A stretch of 64,000 bases of DNA, from the NCBI GenBank assembly GCA_022749755.1, contig CM040452.1:20602350-20666349 (forward strand), written 5' to 3'. Under the pieces are notes generated by a model. The model was not told the origin of the DNA. It searched no databases and saw only the letters and a list, made by a program, of their open reading frames with translations. The position numbers and the translations under genes were made by a program. Positions 24,223 to 35,530 of this stretch are shown one piece after another; the first letter of the stretch is position 1, and each line of letters opens with the position of its first letter. Source of the DNA: Azadirachta indica (Eukaryota > Streptophyta > Magnoliopsida > Sapindales > Meliaceae).

Positions 24223-26183
24223 TTAAGATAGCGCGTAGGGAGGCAAGAAAACTTTCAAACCCGGGGCTTTGGATGATATTTCTATAACATCACCATTATG
24301 GATGGGGAAGAAAACATGAGAACCATCAACGTATATGAAACCGTCTTTTGAAAACCATGCAGCTTCCATGGACTGGTCTGGTTTAACTAGTCCATGCATT
24401 AGGGTGGCATTGGCTGCTGTAGGTGAAATTGGCTCTCTCACCATATACTGAAGATCCCGAGACAGAATAGGCATCGTAAATCCACCTGCTGATAGCATTG
24501 CAGCTGTGCATCCGGCAGCAGTTGAGACCCTAAGACCACTTGATCGGCAGTTCACTAAAGGGGAACATGACAAGCCATCTCCTTTAATTCTGCCAGCACA
24601 CAGAACGAAAACATGTAACATATATACCGTGTATAAGTGGGTAGTAACTCATTCTCAGTTGAGGAATTCCTTACTTGAAGGAGAACCGAGAAACTGTGGC
24701 GGGACAAGGGTGTGCGATCAAAATGTCATTAAGAGCAAATGTTGGCAGTGATTTTGAATTCACATGTATTGATATTCTTGATAACTTAGATGGAACTGTT
24801 TGACCCTCTAGGATTTTATCAAGTATCTGAAAATAATGCCGGACAGTTAAGCAAGTCTCTTGTTGAAACTTACGTGTTTTGGGCTAGTTAATATGCTACT
24901 CTAAGCTCTGCAACCTAATTTGAAACAATGTAAAGATTCCAAATGATGAAAACATAAGAGAAGGTGCAGACGTATGGGATAGAAGAAACATAAAAGAAGA
25001 GTGTCTTCTAATGGATTAGAAATATTTTAGTAAGAGAAATTATTCTGAGATACCAACTTATAGCATGTGTAAGTTTTTTATGGTAGAAACTATTAATGCA
25101 GGATGCTTGTGAACCTGAATTTCTATTTGTCATTCCAATTATATGGTCTTACTAGTTCAAAGTTATTGACAGTAGCCGCACATAGATAGCCTCTGCTTCT
25201 GGTGGCATCAAATTCGTTGCGAAATTCTTCAACCTACATCATAAAAAACATGTTGAGCTGACAGCCATAAATGAGCTATGTAAATATCAAGATATGATTT
25301 GGATTTTTTTTTTTTTATAAAAATCGCCTTAATATAGAGAACACAAATGTAAAGCCCAGCCTGACGATGAACTAACCTCTTCAACACGCGTGGGGTCAGA
25401 GTTCACTCCAAGAACCGGAATTGACTCATCCATCAAATGACTGGCCTGCAAAAGCGTGCCATCACCGCCAACAGTAACTACAAGATCCACATTATGGATT
25501 GGTTTTGATAAATTGTTACGAAATACCGGTTCCCAGTCAACAGACTTCTTCGAAAGAATATTCTGGCAAAAGTTTATGGCAGCCATGTGAACTTTACACC
25601 TATTGTCCAGATGCTGCAAAATCTGTGCCATCTCAAACAGTGGAATGGAGAGAGATGAATGATCAAATGTCATCAGAGTTCTCTTGACCGAGCAATAAGT
25701 AAAATGGCTTAGAAACTACAGCTACTGCACCAAGTTAGAACTTTGTTTCCGAAAATGAAAAAAAAATATCTTCAGTATTGTTAAAAATCAGGAAGAGAAG
25801 CCTAACAAAAAGTCAACTCATACAATTTTTCCTTTGTTTTACCGAACCAAACAGCGCATATGAGAAGCGCTTACAGTGGCATTTTATCAAACAACTAGAA
25901 TGCAACGGCAAACATAACATACAACAGAAACCAATCACCCGTATAATCGCACACAAAGAACTTTAGCGTGGAAGTAACTGTTTGATACCCAAAAGTAAGA
26001 ACAACCCATGAACGAAACGGTATTGCATTTGTGAATTCATGCAAAGAACACTAAACCAGGAAAAGAAAAAGAAAAAGGCCACGGAAATACCCGAGGACTA
26101 ATGACGCGAGAGAAAGCATTTGCTTGGCTCACTGAGTAAACATCGCATGGTTTCAGCAGCAACAACAGTCTCCTTCTCGCCAT
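24223..26183 (-). CDS. NADK3: NADH kinase, NADK3 type
   Basis: NADK3 uses ATP to phosphorylate NADH to NADPH, with a preference for NADH over NAD+. Five exons on the minus strand fit: 26183-26091, 25622-25377, 25233-25153, 24826-24675 and 24589-24223, for 312 aa (Arabidopsis about 317). It starts MARRRLLLLLKPCDVY. The nucleotide-binding GGDG motif is at residues 83-86 (VVTVGGDGTLLQASH), followed by VPVLGVNSDP-like IPVLGVNSDPTRVEE. Exon 4 has the conserved FALNDILIAHPCPATVSRFS. Exon 5 has NCRSSGLRVSTAAGCTAAM and MPILSRDLQYMVREPISP. The protein ends LPPYALS, whereas Arabidopsis NADK3 ends in the peroxisomal signal SRY. Its localisation here may therefore differ. It is transcribed away from the hAT-derived gene. 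Confidence 0.92.
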
Positions 26184-28012
26184 ACTCTTTATGACTCTCC
26201 GTGTGTTGCAAAACCTGAAGGCTGCGAGTACGAAGAAAATGGTGACAATCAGCTCGGGTTGAGGCGGATATTGGGCCTTGGTTCAACATTCGCATAACCT
26301 GATTGAATTTGGACTTGGGCCGGTTACATGTATGTAGTTTGTTGATTTTTATCTCATCTCCCTCGTCAACTCTATGAATTTTTGGAAAAACAAAAAAAAT
26401 CTTACCTATTTTTTTCACTACTGTGATCGGTAATATACAAAATTAAAACCTAACCCACCTAATTTGATGTGATGAGGTCCAATCAGAACTTACCATTTTG
26501 GTCAACCCACTACATTTTGAGACCTAACCCACTTTCCAAACCAAACCTAACCCTTCCACAATTCGGACCCAAACTGGGTATTGGTCCAATATTTCCTCAA
26601 ATTTCACTTATATTCCGTTATTTATTTATTTATTTTTATGCAATGTCAATTCATTTCTATAAATAAACACTTCCTCGAAAAATATGAAATTAAATAATTA
26701 AAAAATCTAATCTTTGCGTTGACCCACCCGAACCAAACCCGGAAGACCGACCAATCAGAAAGAATCTGGGTATAATCTTTACGATTATTCGGACCTACCC
26801 AAATTCTGTTATCAAAATCTTTTCGGATCCAGTTTCTCGATCTCCATTTCTCTCTTTACGACCCAACCCTAAACTTCCCGGATCCTCCGATCGGACTTTG
26901 TGCATTCACCTATTCCGCCACAATTCTGAGTAAGACCCACTTGAAATTATGAATGGGTTTATTGTCGTCGTAGCCCTTATTTCTTGGATTATGTTGAATT
27001 TTTCCTTTTTTTATTGGTGTATTGTGTAGTTAACTATACCCGTTTGTTTTATTTTGATAACTTGCCATTTTTGAGCTTGTTATTATTAAGATTCTGTTGA
27101 ATATGAGATTTGTCCATGTAATTGTGTGCTTCTAGGTGGCATGTGATATGAACTGTCATTTTAGCTGAAAAGTCTGTTTGATGGTGGATTTTGAGATCAC
27201 CATGTGTTTGATTGTGATGTATACGTCATTTGTGAGGCATTTTCATGAAATTTTGTGATTTTTTTGGTGGATTTTGATCAACCATATGTTTCGATTTACG
27301 TATACGTTTAATTCATAGTTTTAGAGTTCAATTGAGTAAAGATTATGCTTTTTTTATGATCGGTTTGTGATTATATTGTCATTCCTTTGTGAAAATTTTG
27401 TACTTCGATACAGATTACATCATTGTTTCATGGTGTTGTTTAGAATTATAGATGTGGCCTTATGATCAAATAGCGGGCTTGCCCACTAGATTAGTTATCA
27501 GTCTGACCGGGGCCCACTTTATTGTTGATGTATATGTTTAATTTGACGATCATTGAGAAAACTGAAATAGAAGCTGTTTGTTTTATTAAATTTTTGCCCA
27601 GTGTTCGTTTGGTTTTCATGAAAAATGAAAATTTTTTCATGGGTTTTTATATATCCAATATATAAACCACTATAGTTGGGCAATAACATTGTTTTGAAAT
27701 GACATCTTAATAAACTTTAGTTGTATTTGTTTTGAGGACTGACCAGATGATCTTGCATTTTTTCGGATTAGTTATAGTAGTTAGCGAGTTTTAGACATTC
27801 TTGTGTTTTTTATGTTTTTCGGCCTAAGATTGTTGTCCTTGGTTTACTATTTTTATGTCCTAAAAATATGTTTTAAGTTTGTGTACTGTAAGTTATTTAG
27901 TCCTAATCACCCTCTCCCCACCAAAAGATTGACTTGTTTGCATTTCAAACAGGTTATGATATCTGTTATGTCTTCAAAATTAATTGTCTATTCATGCATA
28001 TATATGGGATTA
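26184..28012. other. Divergent promoter region and 5' UTR intron of the hAT-derived gene
   Basis: NADK3 leaves to the left and the hAT-derived gene to the right. A GC-richer, CT-rich leader exon is likely at about 26840-26929, ending at a GTAAGA donor (26930). A 5' UTR intron of about 1.3 kb then runs to an acceptor at 28260, or to one of two earlier copies of it. The shared promoter would lie at about 26200-26830. The interior of the intron is T-rich, with no gene. Confidence 0.5.
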
Positions 28013-28307
28013 AGCCCTTATTTCTACCCCAAAATTGACTTATCAGCATTTTGATTTGATCTATTATGCAGAATTTAGATTATCTCTAAATCTATGTAAT
28101 GGAAGTGACAAATGATTCAGAATTATCTGTATTTTGATTTGACGTATTATGCAGCATTTATATTACCTTTAAATCTATGTAATGAAAATGACAAATGATT
28201 CAGCCCTTATTTCTGCCCCAAGATTGACTTACCTGTATTTTGATTTGATCTATTTTGCAGGATTTGGATTACCTCTAAATCTATGTAATGGAAGTGACAA
28301 ATGATTC
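28013..28307 (+). repeat. Triplicated module: splice acceptor plus start codon
   Basis: Three direct copies (about 28013-28118, 28119-28201, 28202-28307) of a 106-bp unit; the middle copy lacks 23 bp at its 5' end. Every copy carries a pyrimidine/TA stretch with a TATTATGCAG or TATTTTGCAG acceptor (AG ending at 28071, 28154 and 28260). Exactly 28 bases later each has an ATG (28099, 28182, 28288) followed by ACAAATGATTC. Only the third ATG opens the long reading frame. Confidence 0.9.
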
Positions 28308-30401
28308 GGCCACTAAGAAACCAAAGCGGTTAACATCCGTTGTATGGAATCACTTTGAAAGGGTTAGAAAGGCTGATGTATGTTATGCTGTTTGTGTCCA
28401 TTGTAATAAGAAGCTCAGTGGATCAAGTAACAGTGGAACAACACATCTGAGGAATCACTTAATGCGTTGTCTGAAAAGATCTAATTATGATGTGTCTCAA
28501 TTACTTGCAGCAAAGAGAAGGAAAAAAGATAGTAATGTAACCCTCACAAATATCAGCTTTGATGAAGGGCAAAGAAAAGATGAGTATATTAAACCCATTA
28601 TGAAGTATGAACCTGATCAGAGAAAAGATGAAGTTATAAGCATTGGCAGTAGTAGGTTTGATCAAGAGCGTAGTCGGCTTGATCTTGCTCGCATGATAAT
28701 ACTGCATGGTTACCCATTGGCCATGGTGGAGCATGTTGGATTCAAATTATTTGTCAAGAATCTTCAGCCAATGTTTGAGGTTGTGCCAAACTCCTCTATT
28801 GAGCTCTCGTGTATGGAAATTTACGAGAAAGAGAAACAGAGAGTGTATGACATGCTAAGTAAATTGCATGGAAGAATTAATCTCGCTGTGGAAATGTGGT
28901 CTTCAATGGAAAATGCTGAGTACTTTTGTTTGACAGCTCACTACATTGACGAGGACTGGAGATTACAGAAGAAGATCCTGAATTTTGTCACACTTGAGTC
29001 CTCTCATACTGAAGACATGCTTTCAGAAGTGATTATCAGGTGTCTGATGGACTGGGATATTGACTGTAAGTTGTTTGCTTTGACATTCGATGATTGTGCT
29101 ACTGATGATGATATTGTCCTTAGAATTAGAGAACGCATATCCCAGAATAGGCCTCATTCAAGTAATGGTCAATTGTTTGATGTCCGATCTGCTGCACATG
29201 TTCTGAATTTGATCATTCAGGATGCCTTGGAAGCACTCCGGGATGTGACTCAAAAGATTCGAGGAAGTATCAGATATATCAAAAGTTCACAATTAATACT
29301 AGGAAAGTTCAATGAGATTGCCCAGCAAGTTGAAATCAGCAGTCAGAAGAACCTAGTTCTCGATTGTCCGACTAGATGGAACTCAACATGTGCCATGCTA
29401 GAAACAGCCTTAGAATACAGAAATGCATTTGGTGCCTTGCAAGACCTTGATTCCGAGTACTTATCAGCTTTAACTGAGACAGAGTGGGAATGGGCAAGTT
29501 CCATTACGGGCTATTTGAAACTTTTTGTTGAAATTACCAATGTCTTCTGCAGCAACAAATCACCAACTGCAAATGTATATTTTCCTGAGATTTGTGATGT
29601 TCATATCCAATTAATTGACTGGTGTAAGAGCCCGGATGAATTTCTGAGCTCCACTGCATTGAAGATGAAAGCTAAGTTCGACAAATATTGGAGCAAATGC
29701 AGTTTGGCTTTGGCAGTGGCAGCCATCTTAGATCCCCGATTCAAAATGAAATTGGTGGAGTATTACTATTCTCAAATTTATGGTAGCACTGCTCTGGAAC
29801 GGATAAAGGAAGTTTCTGATGGTATTAAGGAACTTTTCAATGCCTATGCTATCTGCTCAACCATGGTGGATCAAGGTTCAGCTTTGCCGGGAAGCAGCTT
29901 ACCTAGCACTAGTAATGATAGTCGGGATAAGTTAAAGGGCTTCGACAAATTTCTCCATGAGACTTCTCAAAGTCAAAATGCAATATCAGACTTGGATAAG
30001 TATTTAGAGGAACCAGTTTTTCCTCGGAATTGTGACTTCAACATATTAAATTGGTGGAAAGTACACACTCCAAGGTACCCTATATTATCCATGATGGCAC
30101 GTGATATTCTGGGAACTCCAATGTCAACTGTTGTTCCAGAATCAGCATTCAGCACTGGACATAGACTGCTTGATGGTTGTCGAAGTTCATTGAATCCTGA
30201 TACTCGACAAGCTTTAATATGTGCACGAGACTGGTTGCGGACAGAATCTGATGGTATGCACACTTTTTTTTTAGATTGTTTTATTTATACACACTCTACT
30301 ACAAAATATATTGCTGACCATATCTTATCATTCTTATTTTACCAGAGCTTAATCCTTCCTCAAACCATTATGCTCTGTCCTGTCACATTGAATCAAATTA
30401 A
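28288..30401 (+). CDS. Domesticated hAT transposase with BED zinc finger (DAYSLEEPER/RICESLEEPER type)
   Basis: A nuclear DNA-binding protein derived from a hAT transposase. Arabidopsis DAYSLEEPER and the rice RICESLEEPER proteins of this kind are essential regulators rather than transposases. Exon 1 (28288-30253) is open for 655 codons. A 92-bp intron and a last exon (30346-30401) give a short natural end (NHYALSCHIESN), 673 aa in total. Domains are the BED finger (about residues 20-62: VCVHCNKKLSG with HLRNHLMRC), an RNase H-like core (LAVEMWSSMENAEYFCLTAH; LDCPTRWNSTCAML), the DUF4413-like segment (FDKYWSKCSLALAVAAILDP) and the C-terminal hAT dimerisation domain (WWKVHTPRYPILSMMARDIL, VPESAFSTGHRLLDGCRSSL). 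The frame is intact and has introns in the UTR and CDS, as expected of a host gene. Reading through the last intron would add a different tail. Confidence 0.85.
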
Positions 30402-32145
30402 GTTGTAAATGGTGAGTGTTTGTTGGTTCTTCATTTATTTTGTTTCTATCTTCCCATAATATCCTTATCTATGATACTAATGTTTAGCTTCCAATCTAAT
30501 TGATTTTGGCTTAATGGTCTTGTCATGCAAGGTTCTATGGATCTGCCGTCAGTTGATAAGATGGTGTTTGATCATTTCCAACAGTAGGCCCCATTCTCAG
30601 AATCTGGTGTAGATTTTAATATACCTTTCTTAGACGTTCCTTTGTTAATTCTGTATGTCCATTAATCCTAGTGAGACAGAACTGCTAACTGCTTAAATTT
30701 CTTCAGCAAGAAACTTAGAATGTACATCTGACTATCAAATGCTTACTTTCTTACTTAGATTGAAGTTAGCTCTGACTAATATTGCAGACTCTGGTGTCAT
30801 CATTAGATCTACAAATTTTTCACTCAAAACAATTAAATTCACTTTTGACCAGTGTGATGAGTAACACCTGCCCAAAGAAAGATTCTCTTGAATTAGGTTC
30901 AGATGATTTTTTACAAGCTCCTCTCTGGGCTGCCAACAACATGGACAAAAAAATTTATGACTACAGTTTTAAAAATTTATCTCCCTTACATATTTTTTTA
31001 TAAGAGCAATCCCATTTCAGCTTAGAACTGTGTTTGTACAGAAAAATCTCGTCTATAATGTTTCTTGATTTTCATTATCAGTGCATGAGGATGATCACGT
31101 GGCAAAGGCTGTCGTTTACATTTTCTTAGGAGAAAAGGGTATTGTGTGCTCAGACTCCAGTTTATTCTTAATACACAGGATATCAACAGGGCAAGAACAC
31201 TTGGGCTCTTCTGATGCCAAGCTAGCCCAGCTTCTTGCTAAAACTCTTCGAGAATGAAAATGAAACTTGCGCAATGTTTATATTAGAATTTGCTCTTATT
31301 ATCTTTTAACACGAAATAAATCCTCTAATGTATACTAATAAATCTCCTTTTTTTAATATAATTTTTTTAATTAAAAATAAAAAGAAAAGAGAGAGAAAAG
31401 CAAGTCACACAAGAACTTATCTAGTTTTGGACTTTTAGTTGTACAGCAAAATGGGACGGTGGTGGGGTACGAATTTTCTTCAAATTTTCGCATTGCAATC
31501 CTGACATGCGCGTGGAAGTGTACAAGTATTTGTGGGATTTGTGGGATTTACACGATTCTTTGTTTTGTGGCACTGAATCTCTTAAACACATGGGACCTTT
31601 ATGTTCTGTTCTAGGATACTGCCTATCCACTACTTCTATTATTTTTACTATTTATATTAATGTACTAGTCCTACTTTCGTCTCTTTAATTTCCACGTGAT
31701 TTAATTTGCATTTCAACAGCCCACCCATTAAACAGTAAATTAATGCTTAAAAAATTTTATATTATATTAAACCCATTCGATTATCCTATTCATTTAAAAG
31801 AAAAAAAAAATACATAATTAATAGGTACATGTTTCTGTGTATTGTGCCCTACGCAGATTGATAGCAATGAATTCTTTTGTACTAAAAAGTTGTGAACATT
31901 TACTATAAGTAACCCCACAACTTTGACTATGACGAAAATGTAACTATGTGTGTCTATTTGGTAATCAATATTTGGTGATATGATGATAATAATGAACATG
32001 TTGTTTACTTTTGTCACATCAAAATCACTCTTTGTTAATGATAATGTTCGCCAACCAACATAACAAACAAACATCTATTAACGAGGTTAACAAGGTAATT
32101 AACCAAAAGTTCAGACATGATTATTTATTTAAAAATCCCACTAAC

Positions 32146-32170
32146 GAAATAGAAATAGAAATAGAAATAG
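32146..32170. repeat. (GAAATA)n short tandem repeat
   Basis: About four units of GAAATA. Close by, a 17-base phrase starting CTCGACAAAAGAATTC occurs twice (near 32217 and 32292). Confidence 0.8.
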
Positions 32171-33545
32171 TTATAAATTAAAGTTTTACCAACCTTTTTT
32201 TTTTTTTTCTCAAAACCTCGACAAAAGAATTCACTATGAGATTTTGTTCGATATTTTGTGGTGAAAGATAATAATTACTTTGCTGTGGTTCTCGACAAAA
32301 GAATTCGCAACTTTGTCGGGGAATATACGATAAGGTCTCGCGATCTCGACGGAATTTCACGTTGAAATGACAACCATATATTGTATATATAATATATGGA
32401 AGGCAATAATCGAGAGGGTGTGGAAGACATAGATATATCGGCCTCAAAAGGAGGAACAAAATTAGACAGACATGCATGCATGATTATAACTTTCGAGAAA
32501 GCTAAAAACTACCTAAATTTGTTCTGTACCAACATTCCTTATAACCAAATACCATATGATCTTATATTTTATGCAATAATTCATATTATTGCTTACTTAG
32601 TGCGAGCCAAAAAAACGTTAGACGTTTGATTTTCTAATAATCAATTTCATGTATTTTTATAAAAATCTAAAATTATTTTTATTAAAAATGTTATTATTGA
32701 TTTTTTTTTTAAAAAAAAAAAAAACTACGGCATTTTTTACATTATTTTATAATTTAAAACTTGTGTGATCGATTTGAATAAAAAACTTGTTAATTTCAAC
32801 ACAATCATATAATAATATCGTCACCTTAACAATATCGTAATGATTTTAAGTTATTTAATTACAAATTTACATTCATAGATATACATTCTATTAAATATTA
32901 ATAACAACAATCTCATTGCCAATGCCCAATAGTATAGCTGCATGGCAGAGGTTTAACAAATATATGGTTAAAATGTGTTTTTTTTTTTTCCATGAATGCA
33001 AATAATTAATACATAAAAATTGTTATCATTAATAAACTAATTTAATTTATCTCGATGTCTAGTCTTCTTTCTGTGGTGGGGGTCCTGTTCCTACAAACTG
33101 TTACTGGGTTTCTTTCTTTCTTTCCTTGTTCTACATCTGTCTATTTATATTTCTTTTCCCTCTCAAACACAGAATGAAAATGAAATTAAAAGAGAGGACT
33201 CAAAGTTTATGGTTGACAACTAGAAAGCTAAGGACGTTATTCCTCCTTTCAACTTTATTTCTTTTCATATCCTTTGGGGGAATCATTAGCCCTGAGGTGC
33301 TAAGATATATTTCAATAACTCTATTCATAATATTAAGGAATAACCTTGCAAGAATTATTCTTCACTTTAATTAGCAAGGATTTGGAAGAACAAGATAAGC
33401 ATTAACAACACTATTTGGGTACATGAGTTTTAATTTATGTTATGACCCTGCTAGTTGCCATTATGAATTAATAGGAGTTAAGGATATATTTGATATAAAT
33501 GAATAAATTATATCCTTATTTGTAAAAAGAAAAACTTTTGAAGAC

Positions 33546-33567
33546 ATATATATATATATATATATAT
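33546..33567. repeat. (TA)n microsatellite
   Basis: About 11 TA units. Confidence 0.85.
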
Positions 33568-33874
33568 GATACTTAAAATCTAATCTTAATTTTAATATAT
33601 ATTTAATATGGTTGATTTTTACTCAACTGTAAATGAAAAATTGAGAAAGTATTAAGTATCACTGAGAGTTTTACTAGGGTTCATATTATTTTTGCATGTT
33701 TGTATATATCAAGTATTTCATAATATAAAATTAAAGGAAGTATTCAGAATTTAAAAAGCCCTAAAATATTTAAGCAATAAATTTAATAATCACGTAGCTC
33801 TTAACTAGATGGTAGAACTGAGATCCTCCGTTTGGAGAACCTGAGTATTGGATCCTCCTGAAGGTCTATTGTAG

Positions 33875-33894
33875 ATATATATATATATATATAT
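33875..33894. repeat. (TA)n microsatellite
   Basis: About 10 TA units, some 300 bp after the previous one. Confidence 0.85.
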
Positions 33895-34680
33895 CAAAAT
33901 GTTAGTATCTCAAAAAATAAGTGATAAATTTAACAAACTTGAAAAGTTTGTAATTTTGAAGAACAAGAAGGACTCGGATATAAATAAGCTTAACAAATTA
34001 TACGGCGCACCTATATATCTAACAATACACAAAGGGATACGTGGATGTTGTACGCACATCCCAATTCCCAACGTATAGTCGTACTTTTTATTTCTTTCCT
34101 AAAAATTTTACCAATAACAAGCAAATCAAAGGCAATTTGCAGCACCCCCAGTTTTTCCACTTCAGTTTAATCAAAATCAAATCGAATCTCAGCCTCTGCA
34201 AAAGTTAGTGCTCAACTAAAGCAATTTCAAAAAGCGCTTCCGGCTGAAAAAAGTTGATAGACAGAAGTATTTATATAGGAACAGATACTGTGTAGCAAAG
34301 AGAAAGATGAATAAAAGTAAGCGCGTTAATGTAATAACCCTCACGTGACAGCCAAGATATCAATATAAAGCTCTTTTCATAAAGCTTTTGTTCATGGCCA
34401 TGAGTTTTTGTTGAAGAATCAAATGAGATCCCATCGGAGGATGCTAGAGAATATATTTTACTTTTAATTATTTTTTTATATTTTTCTGAAAATGATTCTT
34501 TTACAATCATATAATATATAGATTGTGAACTATGACTTTGATTACAATAATGATCATATTAAATTAACAATTGATTCTCTATTTTTTAAATGAAAATAGT
34601 AGCATTTTTTTGTCTGATTGTATAAAAATCGCAACTTATGCACACACGTATTAGTGTACTTTTTGTCGTCGACATTTTGT

Positions 34681-35084
34681 TTTAGTTTATGATATTTAAA
34701 ATGATTTTTTATTTTATAGAATTACGAACATAAAAATTATGTATTATATTTTATTTATATTAAATTTGACTTTAAATAATAATACAGAATTCTTATTTAA
34801 TGATTTTTTGTTGGGTTAACTAGTTTCATTAACATACTACTAAAGTCAAAGTTGTCATGTTTAAATGCTTATATTTTGATAGTCAACAATTTTTTTAGTT
34901 TTATAATATTTAAAATTAATTTTGATTTTATAAAATTAATTAAGTCGACATTTTATTCACGTAGAACTTGACTCTAAAATAATAATATTGAATTCTTATT
35001 TAACAACTTCTTTTAGTCAACTATTTCATTAACCTACTATCAAAGTCAAAAATCAGTACGTAAAAGCTCGTGTTTTGAGTCTAG
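34681..35084. repeat. 213-bp diverged tandem duplication
   Basis: Copy A (34681-34893) and copy B (34894 to about 35084) share, in order, TTTAGTTTATGATATTTAAA, TTGACTTTAAATAATAATA, GAATTCTTATTTAA, AGTTTCATTAACATACTA and AAAGTCAAA. Each is preceded by GTCGACATTTT or lies near it. By eye they are roughly 75-80% alike. No coding sense. Confidence 0.7.
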
Positions 35085-35520
35085 TTGGTACAAATCATAA
35101 ATTCATGGTTTCTAAACAAATATTGAACTTGAAATAATTTTAAAATATATTTTGCATTTTTTCTAAAGAAGAAGATTTTAAAAATATTCAAAATAATTAG
35201 TATATAAAACAATTTCATTAATTATGTTCTTAAGAAACTATAATAAGAATGCTTTTTACAAATTCACAAATTTAGGAATAACTAAATTTATTTATTTTTG
35301 GATATATTTTTAATATTCAAAATTTATGAACATATGCGATTTAATTAAAATTAAAAAAGATAATAAGAAAAAATAAAAAAATTCAAAAGCAGGAACAAGT
35401 TCCCTCCAAATGATTGGGTAAAACTCACAGCACAAACCAAACCACAGCGAAGCAGCCACCCCGCCAAAAAGGCGGGCCTGACGGAACCATTGTCTGCCAG
35501 AAAATAAAATCCTCCCCCCT

Positions 35521-35530
35521 CTATAAATAC
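35521..35530 (+). promoter_or_regulatory. TATA box of an unassigned transcription unit
   Basis: CTATAAATAC followed by a CT-rich leader (35566-35600). The leader ends ACATTCAG with a GTCAGC donor at 35646. This is a textbook plant core promoter and first leader exon. Confidence 0.55.

Larger units (their letters stand above)
30402..35520. other. Long intergenic region, no convincing gene
   Basis: 30402 to about 31260 is probably 3' UTR of the hAT-derived gene, with a possible intron (donor at 30412, acceptor at 30531) and alternative ends. From 31.3 to 35.3 kb it is AT-rich with microsatellites and a 213-bp tandem duplication. A 66-codon frame starting at 33174 (MKMKLKERTQSLWLTTRK, then one hydrophobic segment) follows a TATA-like CTATTTATATT. 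It matches nothing I know. 35351-35520 is the promoter of the next unit. Confidence 0.5.

Noticed and set aside
30782..31003. Frame of 73 codons after the hAT-derived gene
   Set aside because: No family match; lies in probable 3' UTR.
32178..32481. Minus-strand frames of 99 and 68 codons
   Set aside because: Overlapping frames with low-complexity ends beside short repeats; nothing protein-like.
33174..33374. Possible small membrane protein of 66 codons
   Set aside because: A TATA-like site precedes it, but it has no homologue I know and is a common chance length; noted under the intergenic entry only.
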